From positions 1 to 13,404 of the forward strand of contig JAIXMQ010000199.1 in the NCBI GenBank assembly GCA_025716855.1: 13,404 nucleotides of DNA, in the 5' to 3' direction. A program made the position numbers and the translations under genes. Source of the DNA: Pilaira anomala. Lineage: Eukaryota; Mucoromycota; Mucoromycetes; Mucorales; Mucoraceae. Positions 1 to 8,726 of this stretch are shown in pieces; the stretch's first letter is position 1, and the number at the start of each line of letters is the position of its first letter. A model generated the notes under the pieces. The model searched no databases. It was not told the origin of the DNA and saw only the letters and a program-made list of their open reading frames with translations.

Positions 1-611
1 AAAAGTTCACTGGGTTCATCCCTGGGCTTTTGTCCCAAAATTACCCTGTAAGGCAACTCCACATTTTTAACTCAGCCAGGGCCAGGGCAAAAATCCTACT
101 TGAGAATAGCCTTAGTTGTATAGGTTAGGGATAGTAATTAAATGTAAAAAGAGAATACAGATAATATAAAAATTATACACCAGACTATTTAACTGGCAAC
201 TTAGAAAGACTTTATTATATTTAGTTTATGAGAAATGGTATTTAGCGACTAGTTGTCTTTAAAGGAGTATCAGCAAAGTTATTTTTAATAATGGGATAAC
301 TAGCAGTAAGATAAGGGTAGGATATACAGATATACGCAAAGAAATACATATTAAATTTATTTATACTATAGACGAAAGGTAATAAGCATTAAGCAACAAA
401 TTTTTAGAAAGATACTTTGAGAAGTAATAAATACACAATAGAAAGTAAACAATGAAGAATTGGGAAGGAATATTAAAAGAGTCACACAGTGAATAGAAAT
501 GAGCTTATTTTAAGTTATTACTTGATTGAAGATTTATTTATGATATTTTTAGAAGGGGTATTTATATGTTGTTTGAAAGTTGGTGTTACTATCATTTGAA
601 ACTAAAAAGGC
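1..611. other. Unassigned non-coding flank
   Basis: No convincing coding frame is visible. The first ~110 bases are clearly more GC-rich than the rest and contain short self-complementary and repeated words (two CCAGGG copies around 76-88, and TGGG/CCCA flanking a 7-base loop near 25-39). This looks like the end of another repeat running in from outside the window. From ~115 to 611 the sequence is very AT-rich and I see nothing recognisable in it. It ends at the predicted LTR boundary at 612. Confidence 0.5.
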
Positions 612-719
612 TGTAAGAGTTGTGTACTTGTGTTCCCTCCTAAAATAGTATATATATTAATGTTATTATTAAAGTAATAAAACCCAGATTCTTTACTCTT
701 TATTCTGCTATCTCTTACA
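612..719 (+). repeat. Short 5' LTR (108 bp)
   Basis: It starts TGTAAGAG and ends CTCTTACA, a perfect 8-bp terminal inverted repeat with the TG...CA ends typical of LTRs. It lies one base upstream of a TGG-starting primer-binding site. Inside are a TATATATA-like stretch (about 650-657) and an AATAAA (676-681), compatible with promoter and poly(A) signals. No second copy is in the window, so the length rests on the inverted ends and the adjacent primer site. A 108-bp LTR is short. Confidence 0.6.
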
Positions 720-720
720 T

Positions 721-738
721 TGGTGGAGAAGCTAAAAT
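721..738 (+). other. Primer-binding site of the left element
   Basis: TGGTGGAGAAGCTAAAAT begins with TGG, the complement of the tRNA CCA end, and sits one base after the LTR end. It shares TGGTGGAG-AGCT with the primer site of the other element at 13359-13376. The primer tRNA cannot be named from this alone. Confidence 0.6.
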
Positions 739-781
739 TTTAATTTTTGTTTATTTGTTTATCATTACTGCCTCACTTTAA

Positions 782-952
782 ATGGAGCGGGGAAATGACA
801 ACGACGTTTTTGGACATGATCTATGGGGAGGAAGTGTACCTGACTCAACACCTCAAGAAGATAATTCAAGAACTTGGCAAAATCAGTTATACCAAGGTTT
901 TCAACAACAGTATAACTTGGAAGCTAAAATCTTGGTCGTTCAATGCAAGTAG
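782..952 (+). pseudogene. Gag N-terminus, cut off by a frameshift
   Basis: The first ATG after the primer site opens a 56-codon frame (MERGNDNDVFGHDL...) rich in Gln, Asn and Asp, ending at TAG 950-952. The coiled-coil frame that follows starts at 943 in a different phase, and it has an in-frame TAA at 925-927 just upstream, so it cannot extend back to this ATG. A one-base indel around 925-945 best explains the pair. I read this as the original start of gag, because it lies 62 bases after the LTR and the two peptides have similar Gln-rich character. It has no recognised domain. An overlapping frame at 747-959 starts before the ATG and looks like a shadow. Confidence 0.5.
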
Positions 953-1650
953 AACATAATTCGGTTGTAAGTGCAACATCTCAAGGCTACCAGGAAAAAC
1001 TTCGATTTCAAGCAGCTCAACATGATTTTGAAAGGAGTCAGTGGAATGAAAAATTGGAATCATTAATGAATGCGTGGCAAGAAGAAACTAATCTAGTATT
1101 AGCGAAAGAAAAAGAAAGTATTCGAATTCAAGTCAGTACTTTAAAATCTGTTTTCCAACAACAATTACTGGATAGTATAAAAGAGGTTGCGGATTTGGAG
1201 AAAAAAGTAGCAATTTTGGAAAACGAAAAAGCTAAGGCTTTAAAAGATGTAGAGTTAGTTTCGAGTAAATATGGATTGCGCCTTCGTGAATTAGAACAAC
1301 AACTTACTCAGTCTCAAATTATTTTTGAACATGAAAAGGAGAAGTTAGAACGTGAAATTACGAAAGTACAGTCAATTAGTGATGGAAGGAGCATGGAGGT
1401 TCAACGATTGCAACATTTAATTAATGGTGGATCCAATCAAAGGCTCATCAAAGATGACCCACATCTTGTACTAGATGAAACTAGTTACACAAATCCTATG
1501 ATAGATAATGAACATGCAGAAGAACGTTACATTAGTGCTTCAGACAATAGTTCTGTTATTACTGAACGAGCTAATCTTCAACGTAATCGTAGTGAAGGAT
1601 CGATATCTTCAGGATTTATAGCAAGAATGAATATGTTGACTTCGCGTTAG
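943..1650 (+). pseudogene. Gag coiled-coil region of the left element
   Basis: A 235-residue frame with a strongly charged, Leu/Glu/Lys-rich heptad pattern over about residues 20-165 (blocks such as LEKKVAILENEKAKALKDVE and LRELEQQLTQSQ), predicting a long coiled coil. A polar, Ser/Asn-rich tail follows. It stops at TAG 1648-1650, and the same frame then continues directly into the capsid-like part of gag, so the TAG interrupts one protein. The ATG at 943 is internal; the true N-terminus is probably the frame at 782. Long N-terminal coiled coils are uncommon in simple Ty3/gypsy Gags. It could instead be a separate element-encoded protein, but shared frame and spacing favour a gag domain. Confidence 0.6.
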
Positions 1651-2871
1651 GTTAATAGTACTGGAAAGTTGAGACATAAATTACCCTTATTTAATGCGAC
1701 TGGTAGTCTCTCTGCCCATGAATGGTTAAGACATTTTGAAAAGCTTATTGCTTATTACAATTGGGATGACCACACTGCGTTGTTAGAAATGCAAATTTCT
1801 ATGACGGGTGAAGCTGATAACTGGTTCCTACATCTTCCTTCGTCTACCACAAGTTCGTTAGCTGCATTTCAAAAAAACTATGGTGGTGCTGCTTCAGAAC
1901 GTGCCCAAGTTGCAACAGAATTGAATAGTATGCGAAAAGGAAATGAGTCGATGGAAACGTTTGGTCCTAGAGTGAAGTCTAAGATTATGAAGATTGTACC
2001 AGGTGAAGACGAACACTCGTTGGAAGCGAAATTATCTTTATTGTATCCTACAATAGGCATAGAATTGGTGAAGTATGTGAGTGCGCAACGTCCAAAGTCA
2101 GTAGCTGAAGCAATTGATGTGGCTGTCGAGATTGAACGTGGTATAGCGTTTGCTAATCGTATAAAGGACAGTGGGAAAAAACTGAACGTTTTACCCATTC
2201 CCATGGCAACAGCAAATGATACAAATACTAATTCTGGTAGTGATGAACCAACAGCAATGGAAATCGACGTTCAAAGAATTAATGCACAACATTATAAGAA
2301 TAACAATTATGGTACCAAGAATTTCAAGTCCGGGAATTCTAAAGAAAAAACCTGTTATGCTTGTAATAAAACTGGACATTTAGTCAAGGATTGTTACTTA
2401 GTCCGTCAAGCACAAGAGATGAAAAAACCAAAGGATAGATCATATCGTAACAATACTCAGCAAGTTTCTGTGGCTGATGAAGGAAAAGGTGGTAACAATT
2501 TAGAGATTAGCAACGCGGAATTAGATATTACTAATAATTTGTTTTATCAAGTAGGAGGGTTCAAATCAAATTCCCAAATCCTGTCGGAAAATGATTTTAT
2601 TCCTACATTTACTGGAGGTGGTTCAGATCCTCGTAGTTTTAGTGTCCCGGCGTTAGCTAAATTTGGTAAAGAAACAGAATGTCTTGTAGATACAGGAGCT
2701 ATGATGTCAAGTATCACTACCGCTGAAAGTAAAAGGTTGGGGCTTGAAATAAATGATGCCCCTAGGATTCGATTATGCTATGGTAATGAAACAGTAGAAA
2801 TTTCTGATACGTCTTCTAGTTTTAAATGTGTGACAATTGGTAAATTTATTTATTTATTGTTTATTTGGTAA
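1651..2871 (+). pseudogene. gag: Gag capsid-nucleocapsid and start of protease, truncated
   Basis: The frame is open from right after the TAG. A first candidate start is TTG at 1669, and residues are numbered from there. Residues ~10-165 resemble the retrotransposon Gag/capsid domain (HEWLRHFEKLIAYYNWDD, then GEADNWFLHL). Residues 229-242 form one CX2CX4HX4C zinc knuckle that binds element RNA during particle assembly. Residues 338-350 carry the aspartic protease active site LVDTGAMMSS with Asp341. No flap or ILG motif follows: after ~395 the protein becomes FIYLLFIW and stops at 2869-2871, so the protease is cut about 50 residues after its active site. Gag and protease are fused in one frame with no stop between them. 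The downstream DNA is unrelated, indicating truncation or replacement by another element. Confidence 0.8.
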
Positions 2872-3102
2872 TAAAATGTAAGAAAAACAAGAAAAGAAAT
2901 GAGCCTCTTTGTGATCCTTTATTTTAATGGAGAGTAATTCATAGTAAAAATTAGTGTTCCTTTTATACCAAATTATCACTTTTAATAACAGACATCGTTC
3001 TTTCAATATAGTTCTACCGTAGCGGGAGAACTATAAGGATTTGTCAAGATAAATTTATTGGTGAAACCTGAGTTACTGCATAAAGATATATATCACCTTA
3101 AA
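2872..3102. other. Non-coding junction between two element fragments
   Basis: There is no credible coding frame. It contains a hairpin: TATAGTTCT at 3007-3015 pairs perfectly with AGAACTATA at 3027-3035 around an 11-base loop. It could be part of the LTR or flank of the minus-strand element, or a remnant of whatever replaced the 3' part of the left element. Confidence 0.4.
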
Positions 3103-3326
3103 TGCCTGTCATTGACCGCGGAAGGACTACTGTTAATAATAATTTATAGTGATCCGCTGTGATAGGTAGAGAAGGTAAAGTATAAATTAAAGTAGTCCTG
3201 ATTCGAATAATAAGGACTTGAATGTGTCACTTAATATACCAATGTTATAATATATCGTGTATACTATAACTATGAACTATATAAGATGTAATTGTATTCT
3301 GTTTAATTATAGGAGTAAATACGGCA
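3103..3326 (-). repeat. Candidate 3' LTR of the chromodomain element
   Basis: Read on the minus strand it starts TGCCGTATTT and ends GACAGGCA, giving TG...CA ends with a 4-bp TGCC/GGCA inverted repeat. A purine-rich GGTAGGGGG lies just before its start. Inside are CTTATATAG and CTATAAATT, TATA-like words in minus orientation. The location fits a 3' LTR, ~160 bp past the probable integrase stop. No second copy is in the window, so the boundaries are a proposal only. Confidence 0.35.
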
Positions 3327-3338
3327 TTGCCCCCTACC
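3327..3338 (-). other. Candidate polypurine tract of the chromodomain element
   Basis: The minus strand reads GGTAGGGGGCAA directly before the candidate LTR start TGCCG. A purine run next to the 3' LTR is where plus-strand DNA synthesis is primed in LTR elements. It is short and contains two pyrimidines, so support is modest. Confidence 0.35.
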
Positions 3339-3365
3339 AGAATAGAATACGTCTTATAGAGACAA

Positions 3366-4883
3366 TTAGTTTTGAACAAATAACGAAAGGGAATAAAAAA
3401 AATATTGAGTGCAACACCTGGATAAGAAGTGAAGCAACACAAAAAAAAAAAATTTGCACCTGAAATGAATTAAAGGTGGTGCATTAATTTTTTTCTGATT
3501 GGGCAAGACGACGTTTAGAACGACGAAGAGGGTTTGCATGATTTGAGTTCTACGTTTAGAAGAAATCGGATTTGAGTTGTTAATCGGGACAATTGATTTG
3601 TCTGAGCGATTCTTGCGACGATATGATCGTTTAGTACGAGTAACTACGGGATCCGTCGACGAACTTTCTGCTATATCAGTAAAAGAATTAAGCAGCTTAG
3701 ATACTGAACCTGGAGGATTCTTTTTTAATACATCAATCGCAGTTGGTACGTTAGTGATTACGTTGGATTTCTTAGGTTTGTATGGAATACCTAATTTTTT
3801 CCAATAATCACGTAAGGTCTCTGTGGCATTAAACTTTGATTGTTCAATCCACTCATCCCAGTCACTACTGAAGTTTTTCCATCTGACAAGGTATTCTCTC
3901 TTTGTAGGAGGACCTCGATGATTCAAAACTGCTTCAATTTCATAATGTTTGATCTCGTTACCTTCATCATCAAGTTCAATGACCTCATCCTGAGAGATAA
4001 GTTTAAGTTCAACGGATGTATAATTACGAGGCAAAAGTGTACCAGTATGATCTTTGAGAATGTATGCATTACCCCTATTTTTTCGTACGACCTCGTAAGG
4101 ACCGGTGTACAATGGAGCAAGTTGACCATTTTTGGTTTGTAAGCGTACCATGACATGACTGCCAGGAGGGTACTCTACCAAAAAATGTTTGTTATCGAAT
4201 TTAGTTTTCTCTAAATCCAATTGAGCTAATGTTCTGGCGTGAATAGCAGGGAAAACAATATCAGCCATATAATCAATACGTTTCATGAGTTCCTCGTGGG
4301 AAACTTGCTTACGTTGCTCAGGAAGTACCGATGTATCAGGTTTGTGGAACCCGTACGGCTCAGCCATCTTCCTAGCAAACATTAGTGAAAACGGGGCGGT
4401 GTTGAGTCGCTTCGAAATTCGATTATTAAGTGCTAACTGAACTGCATTCAGATGTAAATCCCAGTCATTACCAATGCCATGAGTGGCTTTAGCAAGTAAA
4501 CGCTTGACTGATTGTACGTAGCGCTCACTGAGTCCATTTGAGGGTGCATGTAGGGGAGTGATAAATCTATGATCGAAACCCATTGCTTTCGCAAGATCAG
4601 ACATTAGAGTATTCTTAAACTCTAAACCATTGTCACTCTGAAGTACTCCGCCACTTGGAAAACCAAGAATAGAGAAAACTTCAACAAGAGCACGTATGAC
4701 AGTATCACTACGTTTATCTTGTAAAGGACGTAAGACACAAAACCTCGTAGCAACACATACTATTACTAAAAAATAGTTGTTACCATGAACCGAAGTTGTA
4801 TTCATAGGACCACCTAAATCGATAGCATAATGACTACCAGGAAGATAACTATATATAGGACGAACACTATGACCGAAAGTATA
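3366..4883 (-). pseudogene. Integrase with C-terminal chromodomain (chromovirus-type), 5'-truncated
   Basis: The frame is open from 4883 down to a stop at 3366-3368; residues are numbered from the internal ATG at 4805. The DDE catalytic triad is complete: Asp at 4818-4820 (in AIDLGGP, 5 residues before that ATG), Asp58 (LQSDNGLEF) and Glu94 (HAPSNGLSERY), with 35 residues between the last two. A GPY/F module follows (PLYTGPYEVV, ~231-240). A chromodomain spans ~286-338 (HYEIEAVL, YLVRWKNF, DWDEW) with aromatic cage-type residues, as in chromoviruses that target marked chromatin. Upstream, TAG 4884-4886 interrupts what looks like the end of the HHCC zinc finger (NAQNWWEC), and nothing earlier in pol can be read. 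The last ~60 residues look out of frame; another phase gives a basic Arg/Lys/Ser-rich tail ending at TAA 3484-3486. Confidence 0.85.
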
Positions 4884-4910
4884 CTAGCATTCCCACCAAT
4901 TTTGGGCATT

Positions 4911-4985
4911 ATTGGTGTAAATGCTGCCCTACGCTTAGCTGTAGAAATTGGCAGTATTGAGTTAGTGCGTTTACCATTCAGGTAG
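4911..4985 (+). pseudogene. Possible ankyrin-repeat remnant
   Basis: In the plus frame this reads GVNAALRLAVEIGSIELVRL before ending at TAG 4983-4985. It matches the ankyrin helix-loop-helix pattern (ALxLAxExGxxExVxxL) closely over about 18 residues. Nothing ankyrin-like can be read on either side: the left neighbour is the truncated integrase on the other strand, and the right neighbour has stops in all plus frames. I read it as a scrap of a host or mobile ankyrin gene caught at the break. With so few residues, chance resemblance remains possible. Confidence 0.35.
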
Positions 4986-5609
4986 TTTCATACCAATTGA
5001 GTTGGTAAGTATTATCTCCAATCTGGTGATATATACACCCATTCAATAGGTAACATAAATGCACATTTGGTAAGATACCATCCAATATCCTGGGCAGTAT
5101 TGATTCATTACTTGTAGTAAAAAGGACAACTTTATTAACAGCACAAACCACCTCTCTCGTATAAAATACTGCCCAAAAATTAACCGTTTTGAACGATCCG
5201 ATTGATAAATTCATAAATTTGGCGACAGGTTTTCATTTAAAAAATAGGCAGGTTTTAATCATCATAGAATAGACAGGTTTTAATATATTATTGGTATGAT
5301 TTTATTCATAACATTAGCATGATTTTTTTTATAAAATTGGTATGATTGTATCATAAATTAGTAGGTTTTAATTATAGATTTTTTAATTTTTTAATTATAA
5401 AAGCAATCCTATCAGGGTTCAGGACAAAAAAAAAAAAAAAAAAAAAAAACGCTAAAATGCTCATTCCTGCACAGAATGAAACCCCCGTTACACCCTTAAT
5501 TGATTCTACAAAATGTATACAAGAATGTTAGATTTTAAATATGTTAATATATTAATTAATACTACCTATTATTAAAAAGTGCTAAAACCCACAAATACTG
5601 GATTCAAAA
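4986..5609. other. AT-rich non-coding DNA with short repeats
   Basis: A 78-codon minus frame (4978-5214) has no recognisable motif and is not called. From 5226 there is a loose cluster of the word CAGGTTTTAAT (5226, 5249, 5274 and a variant near 5361), mixed with GGTATGATT-like words at 5293, 5317 and 5339. An uninterrupted A24 tract follows. The last ~100 bases before the LTR at 5610 are featureless. Confidence 0.5.
5426..5449 (+). repeat. A24 homopolymer tract
   Basis: Twenty-four consecutive A residues after TTCAGGAC. Such a tract could be the tail of a non-LTR (LINE/SINE) insertion or simple slippage. No LINE protein, SINE body or target duplication is recognisable next to it, so origin is open. 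Confidence 0.8.
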
Positions 5610-5929
5610 TGTTGTAAGGGTTCTTTTCGTACCTATTGTTTTTATAACCCACTATTTTAGATTCTCTTCTTGACTATAATATCTTACTCCAGACTTTCTA
5701 GGAGGGATTATGTTCTCGAAAATAAAACGTGATAAAGGACTTATTTTTATTTAATTTGTATTCTTTTTTTTTTTTATAACTGTATCTAATATCACCTGAC
5801 AACATTCGGTTACCTAATACCTCTTGAGTTACATAGCAATAAGGGACTGCTACGATCTCTCTCAACCACAGGAGCCCCGTACACTGTCACAGTTTTCAAT
5901 AACCGACACAGCGCCCTTACCACATTACA
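5610..5929 (-). repeat. 3' LTR of the gypsy element (320 bp)
   Basis: On the minus strand it starts TGTAATGTGG, directly after the purine tract, and ends CCTTACAACA. The 26 bases at its plus-strand left end recur exactly at 13379-13404. In minus orientation it holds a TATAAA at 5773-5778 and an AATAAA at 5747-5752, candidate promoter and poly(A) signals, though only ~25 bases apart. The five bases left of it (CAAAA) would be one half of the target-site duplication. Confidence 0.85.
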
Positions 5930-8542
5930 ACCCCTCTATTTCAAGATGTTTACTTCTTGAATAGAACTTCAAATTAGCGGACAGTCGAGGTCTTGACCGA
6001 TACAACTTCATCTGATTAGCATGGAAGGCATAGTGTACTTTCAGTTCTTCATCTTTGACCTTATAAATATCCTTTCCTACAACTTCAGCGACACGTAATG
6101 GACCAGTCCACACAGGTAACAACGAGCTGCTCATCTCAGACAGTTTCCTATCTAACACCATAACCATGTCTCCAACTTTATAAATAATAGCCTTGGATTT
6201 CTTATTATAATTATTAATCATCTTCACTTTATAGTTCTCGACATTCAATTTAGCTTTTGGTATGATGTTTAAGTTCAGATCGATGACTTCTTGAATCCTT
6301 TGTAATAATAATTCTTCTTGGGTGACTAGATCTTCTAAAGTTACATGTTCAGTATCAAAAGCACTTTCCAATATGTCCCTTGGATTTCGACCATAGACCA
6401 AAAAGAACGAGGAGTATCCATGATCTCTTCTAATACTAGTACGTATAACATACAGGACTGCTGGCACCCAAACATCCCAATTATTTCCATATTTCATCAC
6501 ATATTTCTTCATAATATTCTTCACTAAACCGTTTACTCTTTCTACTTTCCCTTGACCTTGGGGATGATATGGTACTCCGAACCTCAGTTGAATGCCATAT
6601 GAGCTCATCATCATCAACTTCACTTCTTCGGCATTGAAATGGGGACCATTGTCACAATGTACTTGAGCCATTAAACCGTATTGACATATCCACTCAAACA
6701 AAGACATACAGGTAAAACCAGCACTTTGCGTTGATGTTGGCTTACATTCAACCCATCCAGTGAATACGTCAACCATAACTAAAGCTGCCGTATTTCCTAG
6801 TACTGTTACTGGTAAATATATATAGTCTATCATGACGTGAGAGAACGGTGCAAGTGCATTCAACTTTGGATTTAGACTGAGTGGAACTGGGGGATTTCTA
6901 GGTCCAAAACTTTGACATGCTTGACACGACATAACATACCTACGCACAGTGTCATAATACCCAGACCAATAATATCGCGTCTTAATCTTGTCGAAAGTTC
7001 TACTAATCCCTGAATGCCCGGCGAGCAAATGATCATGATTATTCTTTAAAACAGATAATACTTCTTCGCGCCTCAGCACCCTTCTTCTCATGAACGTATC
7101 ATCAGCCTTCTTGAACAACATGCCATCAACGACTTCAAAATTCAACGCTTTATTCTTAATAGCTCTTCGTTCTACTTCTGTTGCATGCTCCGGAAAAACC
7201 CATTGTAAGATGTACGTCAACAAACCGAAATATTCGCTATCTTTCATACCATCTGTATTCGAATAGATATTTTCTTCTCTTAAAGGCTTGCCTCTTTTAT
7301 CTCTTTTGGTTTCTTCCTTCTCTTCTTCCCTTGCATGTTTAACACCATTCAAAGGTAAATAATAGTCTTCCATTATTTCTTCCAGTTCCGGCCCTTTCGA
7401 ATATTCTGGACATAATCGAGACAAGGCATCCGCATTGACATTGAGTTTCCCTAGACGATATACAATATTGAAATCATAAGCTAATAGAGAAGCCTGCCAC
7501 CTTACTACTTTCGCCGATGCTTCTTCATTAAACTTTATCAAATATTGGAGACTTTTCTGATCAGTATACACCGTGAACTTATTACCCATAAGATACATTT
7601 TAAAGAAATGAATAAAATAGACGATAGCCAAAAACTCTTTTTCATAAATACTAGTCTTCTTCTCCGCCCTTGTCAACGCTTTACTTCCATAATAGACGGG
7701 TCTTACAAAATCTTCATTCCCTTCTTCAGCTTGACTTAATACTCCACCAATTCCAGTGTTTGACGCATCCGTAAACAAAATAAAAGGTCTTGTGAAATCT
7801 GGATGTTTCAATACATGTTGTCCTACGAGTAACTCTTTACATTTTTGAAATGCTATCTCTTGATCATTACCCCAGACAAATGGAATATTTTTCTTCTTAA
7901 GATAATTAATAGGTGCTAAGATTTCGGAAAGTCCCCTCAGATAGCGTCTGTAATATTGTATCATACCAATGAACTGACTAATTTCTGTAACACACGTAGG
8001 TCTTGGCCATTTATGAATCTTCTCTACCTTAGCGGGGTCCATACGGAAACCGTCCTTACCAACGAGATGACCTAGTAATTTAACCTCTTGATACCCAAAT
8101 TTGCATTTGGAGACAGACAGTGATAACCCAGCAGCTTTCGTTTTAGTCAATATCCGATCTAAATGTTCGAGATGATCTTCGAAACTATTAGAAAATACTA
8201 AACCATCATCAATGTATATTAAAAAGAACTTGTTCAATTCTTCAAAGAAAGCACTATCCATACATGATTGCCAAGCCTGCGGACTCACTTTTAAACCCAT
8301 GGGAAGCCTTTTCCATCGACACTGACCAAAAGTAGTAGCAAACCCAGTGTAGTCTCGGCTATCTTCATCCAATAATAATTGCCAAAACCCTTTCAAGCAA
8401 TCAAATACAGAATAATAGGTTGCATTCGCCAATAACGTGAATAGAGCGCTAATGTTAGGGATAGGGTAACCTGTATCTAACACCGCCAAATTAATAGGTT
8501 TATAATTTAGACATAATCGAAATGGATCTTTCCTTCCAGCTA
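5925..8542 (-). pseudogene. pol: Pol 3' part: reverse transcriptase, RNase H, integrase
   Basis: Residues are numbered from the TTG at 8489, but the frame runs on upstream through GRKDPFRLCLNYKPI to the mariner end, so no real start exists here. RT: Asp30 (SVFDCLKGFWQ) and the YIDD box at 92-95. RNase H: Asp241, Glu285, Asp310 and Asp354. Integrase: zinc finger His487, His492, Cys522, Cys525; catalytic Asp555, Asp613 and Glu650 (YHPQGQGKVER), then a GPY/F-like WTGPLRV (~795-801). All key residues are present. There is no chromodomain; the protein ends shortly after with a basic stretch at TAA 5925-5927, inside the LTR. It is the downstream half of one protein with the frame at 9916-12054, separated only by the mariner. 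The long linker between RNase H and the integrase zinc finger (~360-480) is very charged. Confidence 0.95.
5930..5941 (-). other. Polypurine tract
   Basis: The minus strand reads AAATAGAGGGGT immediately before LTR start TGTAATG. This is the expected site and composition of the plus-strand primer. The tract is also coding: it is read as the last codons of integrase. Confidence 0.7.
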
Positions 8543-8574
8543 CAGTGCATCTATTTTTAAATCATATATTTTAA
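8543..8574 (+). repeat. Left terminal inverted repeat of the mariner
   Basis: 32 bases starting CAGTGCATCTATTTTT, the exact reverse complement of 9884-9915. The CAGT start after TA is usual for Tc1-like ends. Confidence 0.95.
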
Positions 8575-8618
8575 AAAAAACGGACATTTTCAGCTTTTGG
8601 TTTAAACTCCGTTTTTTT
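8574..8618. repeat. Subterminal hairpin in the mariner left end
   Basis: AAAAAAACGGA (8574-8584) pairs perfectly with TCCGTTTTTTT (8608-8618) around a 23-base loop, directly inside the TIR. The right end has no matching CGGA/TCCG hairpin, although both ends share a T-run followed by an A-run. Role unknown. Confidence 0.6.
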
Positions 8619-8726
8619 AAAAAAAAATGCTCATTGCGAACATTCTTACAGTTTATGATGCCAAACATGAATTAAAGATATTTTAAAATATTAATGGGGA
8701 CTATTATAATGTACAAATATTTTTTT

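Larger units (their letters stand above)
612..2855 (+). mobile_element. 5' half of an LTR retrotransposon (gag-protease), truncated
   Basis: In order: a short LTR (612-719), a primer-binding site (721-738), a ~43-bp remaining leader, gag from 782, a zinc knuckle at 2353-2394 and an aspartic protease start at 2689. Homology to pol stops soon after the protease active site; no RT, RNase H or integrase follows on this strand. The right boundary is an estimate, placed where the protein turns into a low-complexity Phe/Leu/Tyr tail. The order gag-protease suggests a Ty3/gypsy-type element, but without pol the superfamily is not proven. The copy is dead: one frameshift, one stop codon and a 3' truncation. 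Confidence 0.75.

Noticed and set aside
12..40. tRNA-like T-arm (GGGTTCATCCC) at the window start
   Set aside because: No anticodon or acceptor arms can be folded around it.
747..959. 70-codon plus frame overlapping the gag start
   Set aside because: It runs in a different phase from the gag ATG at 782 and from the coiled-coil frame, and has no motif; a shadow frame.
2878..2885. TGTAAGAA as the start of a second copy of the left LTR
   Set aside because: Similarity to the 612 LTR is limited to TGTAAGA; the following sequence does not match.
4978..5214. 78-codon minus-strand frame starting MNLSIGSFKTVNF
   Set aside because: No recognisable domain, no link to the integrase reading frame, AT-rich context; best treated as a chance frame.
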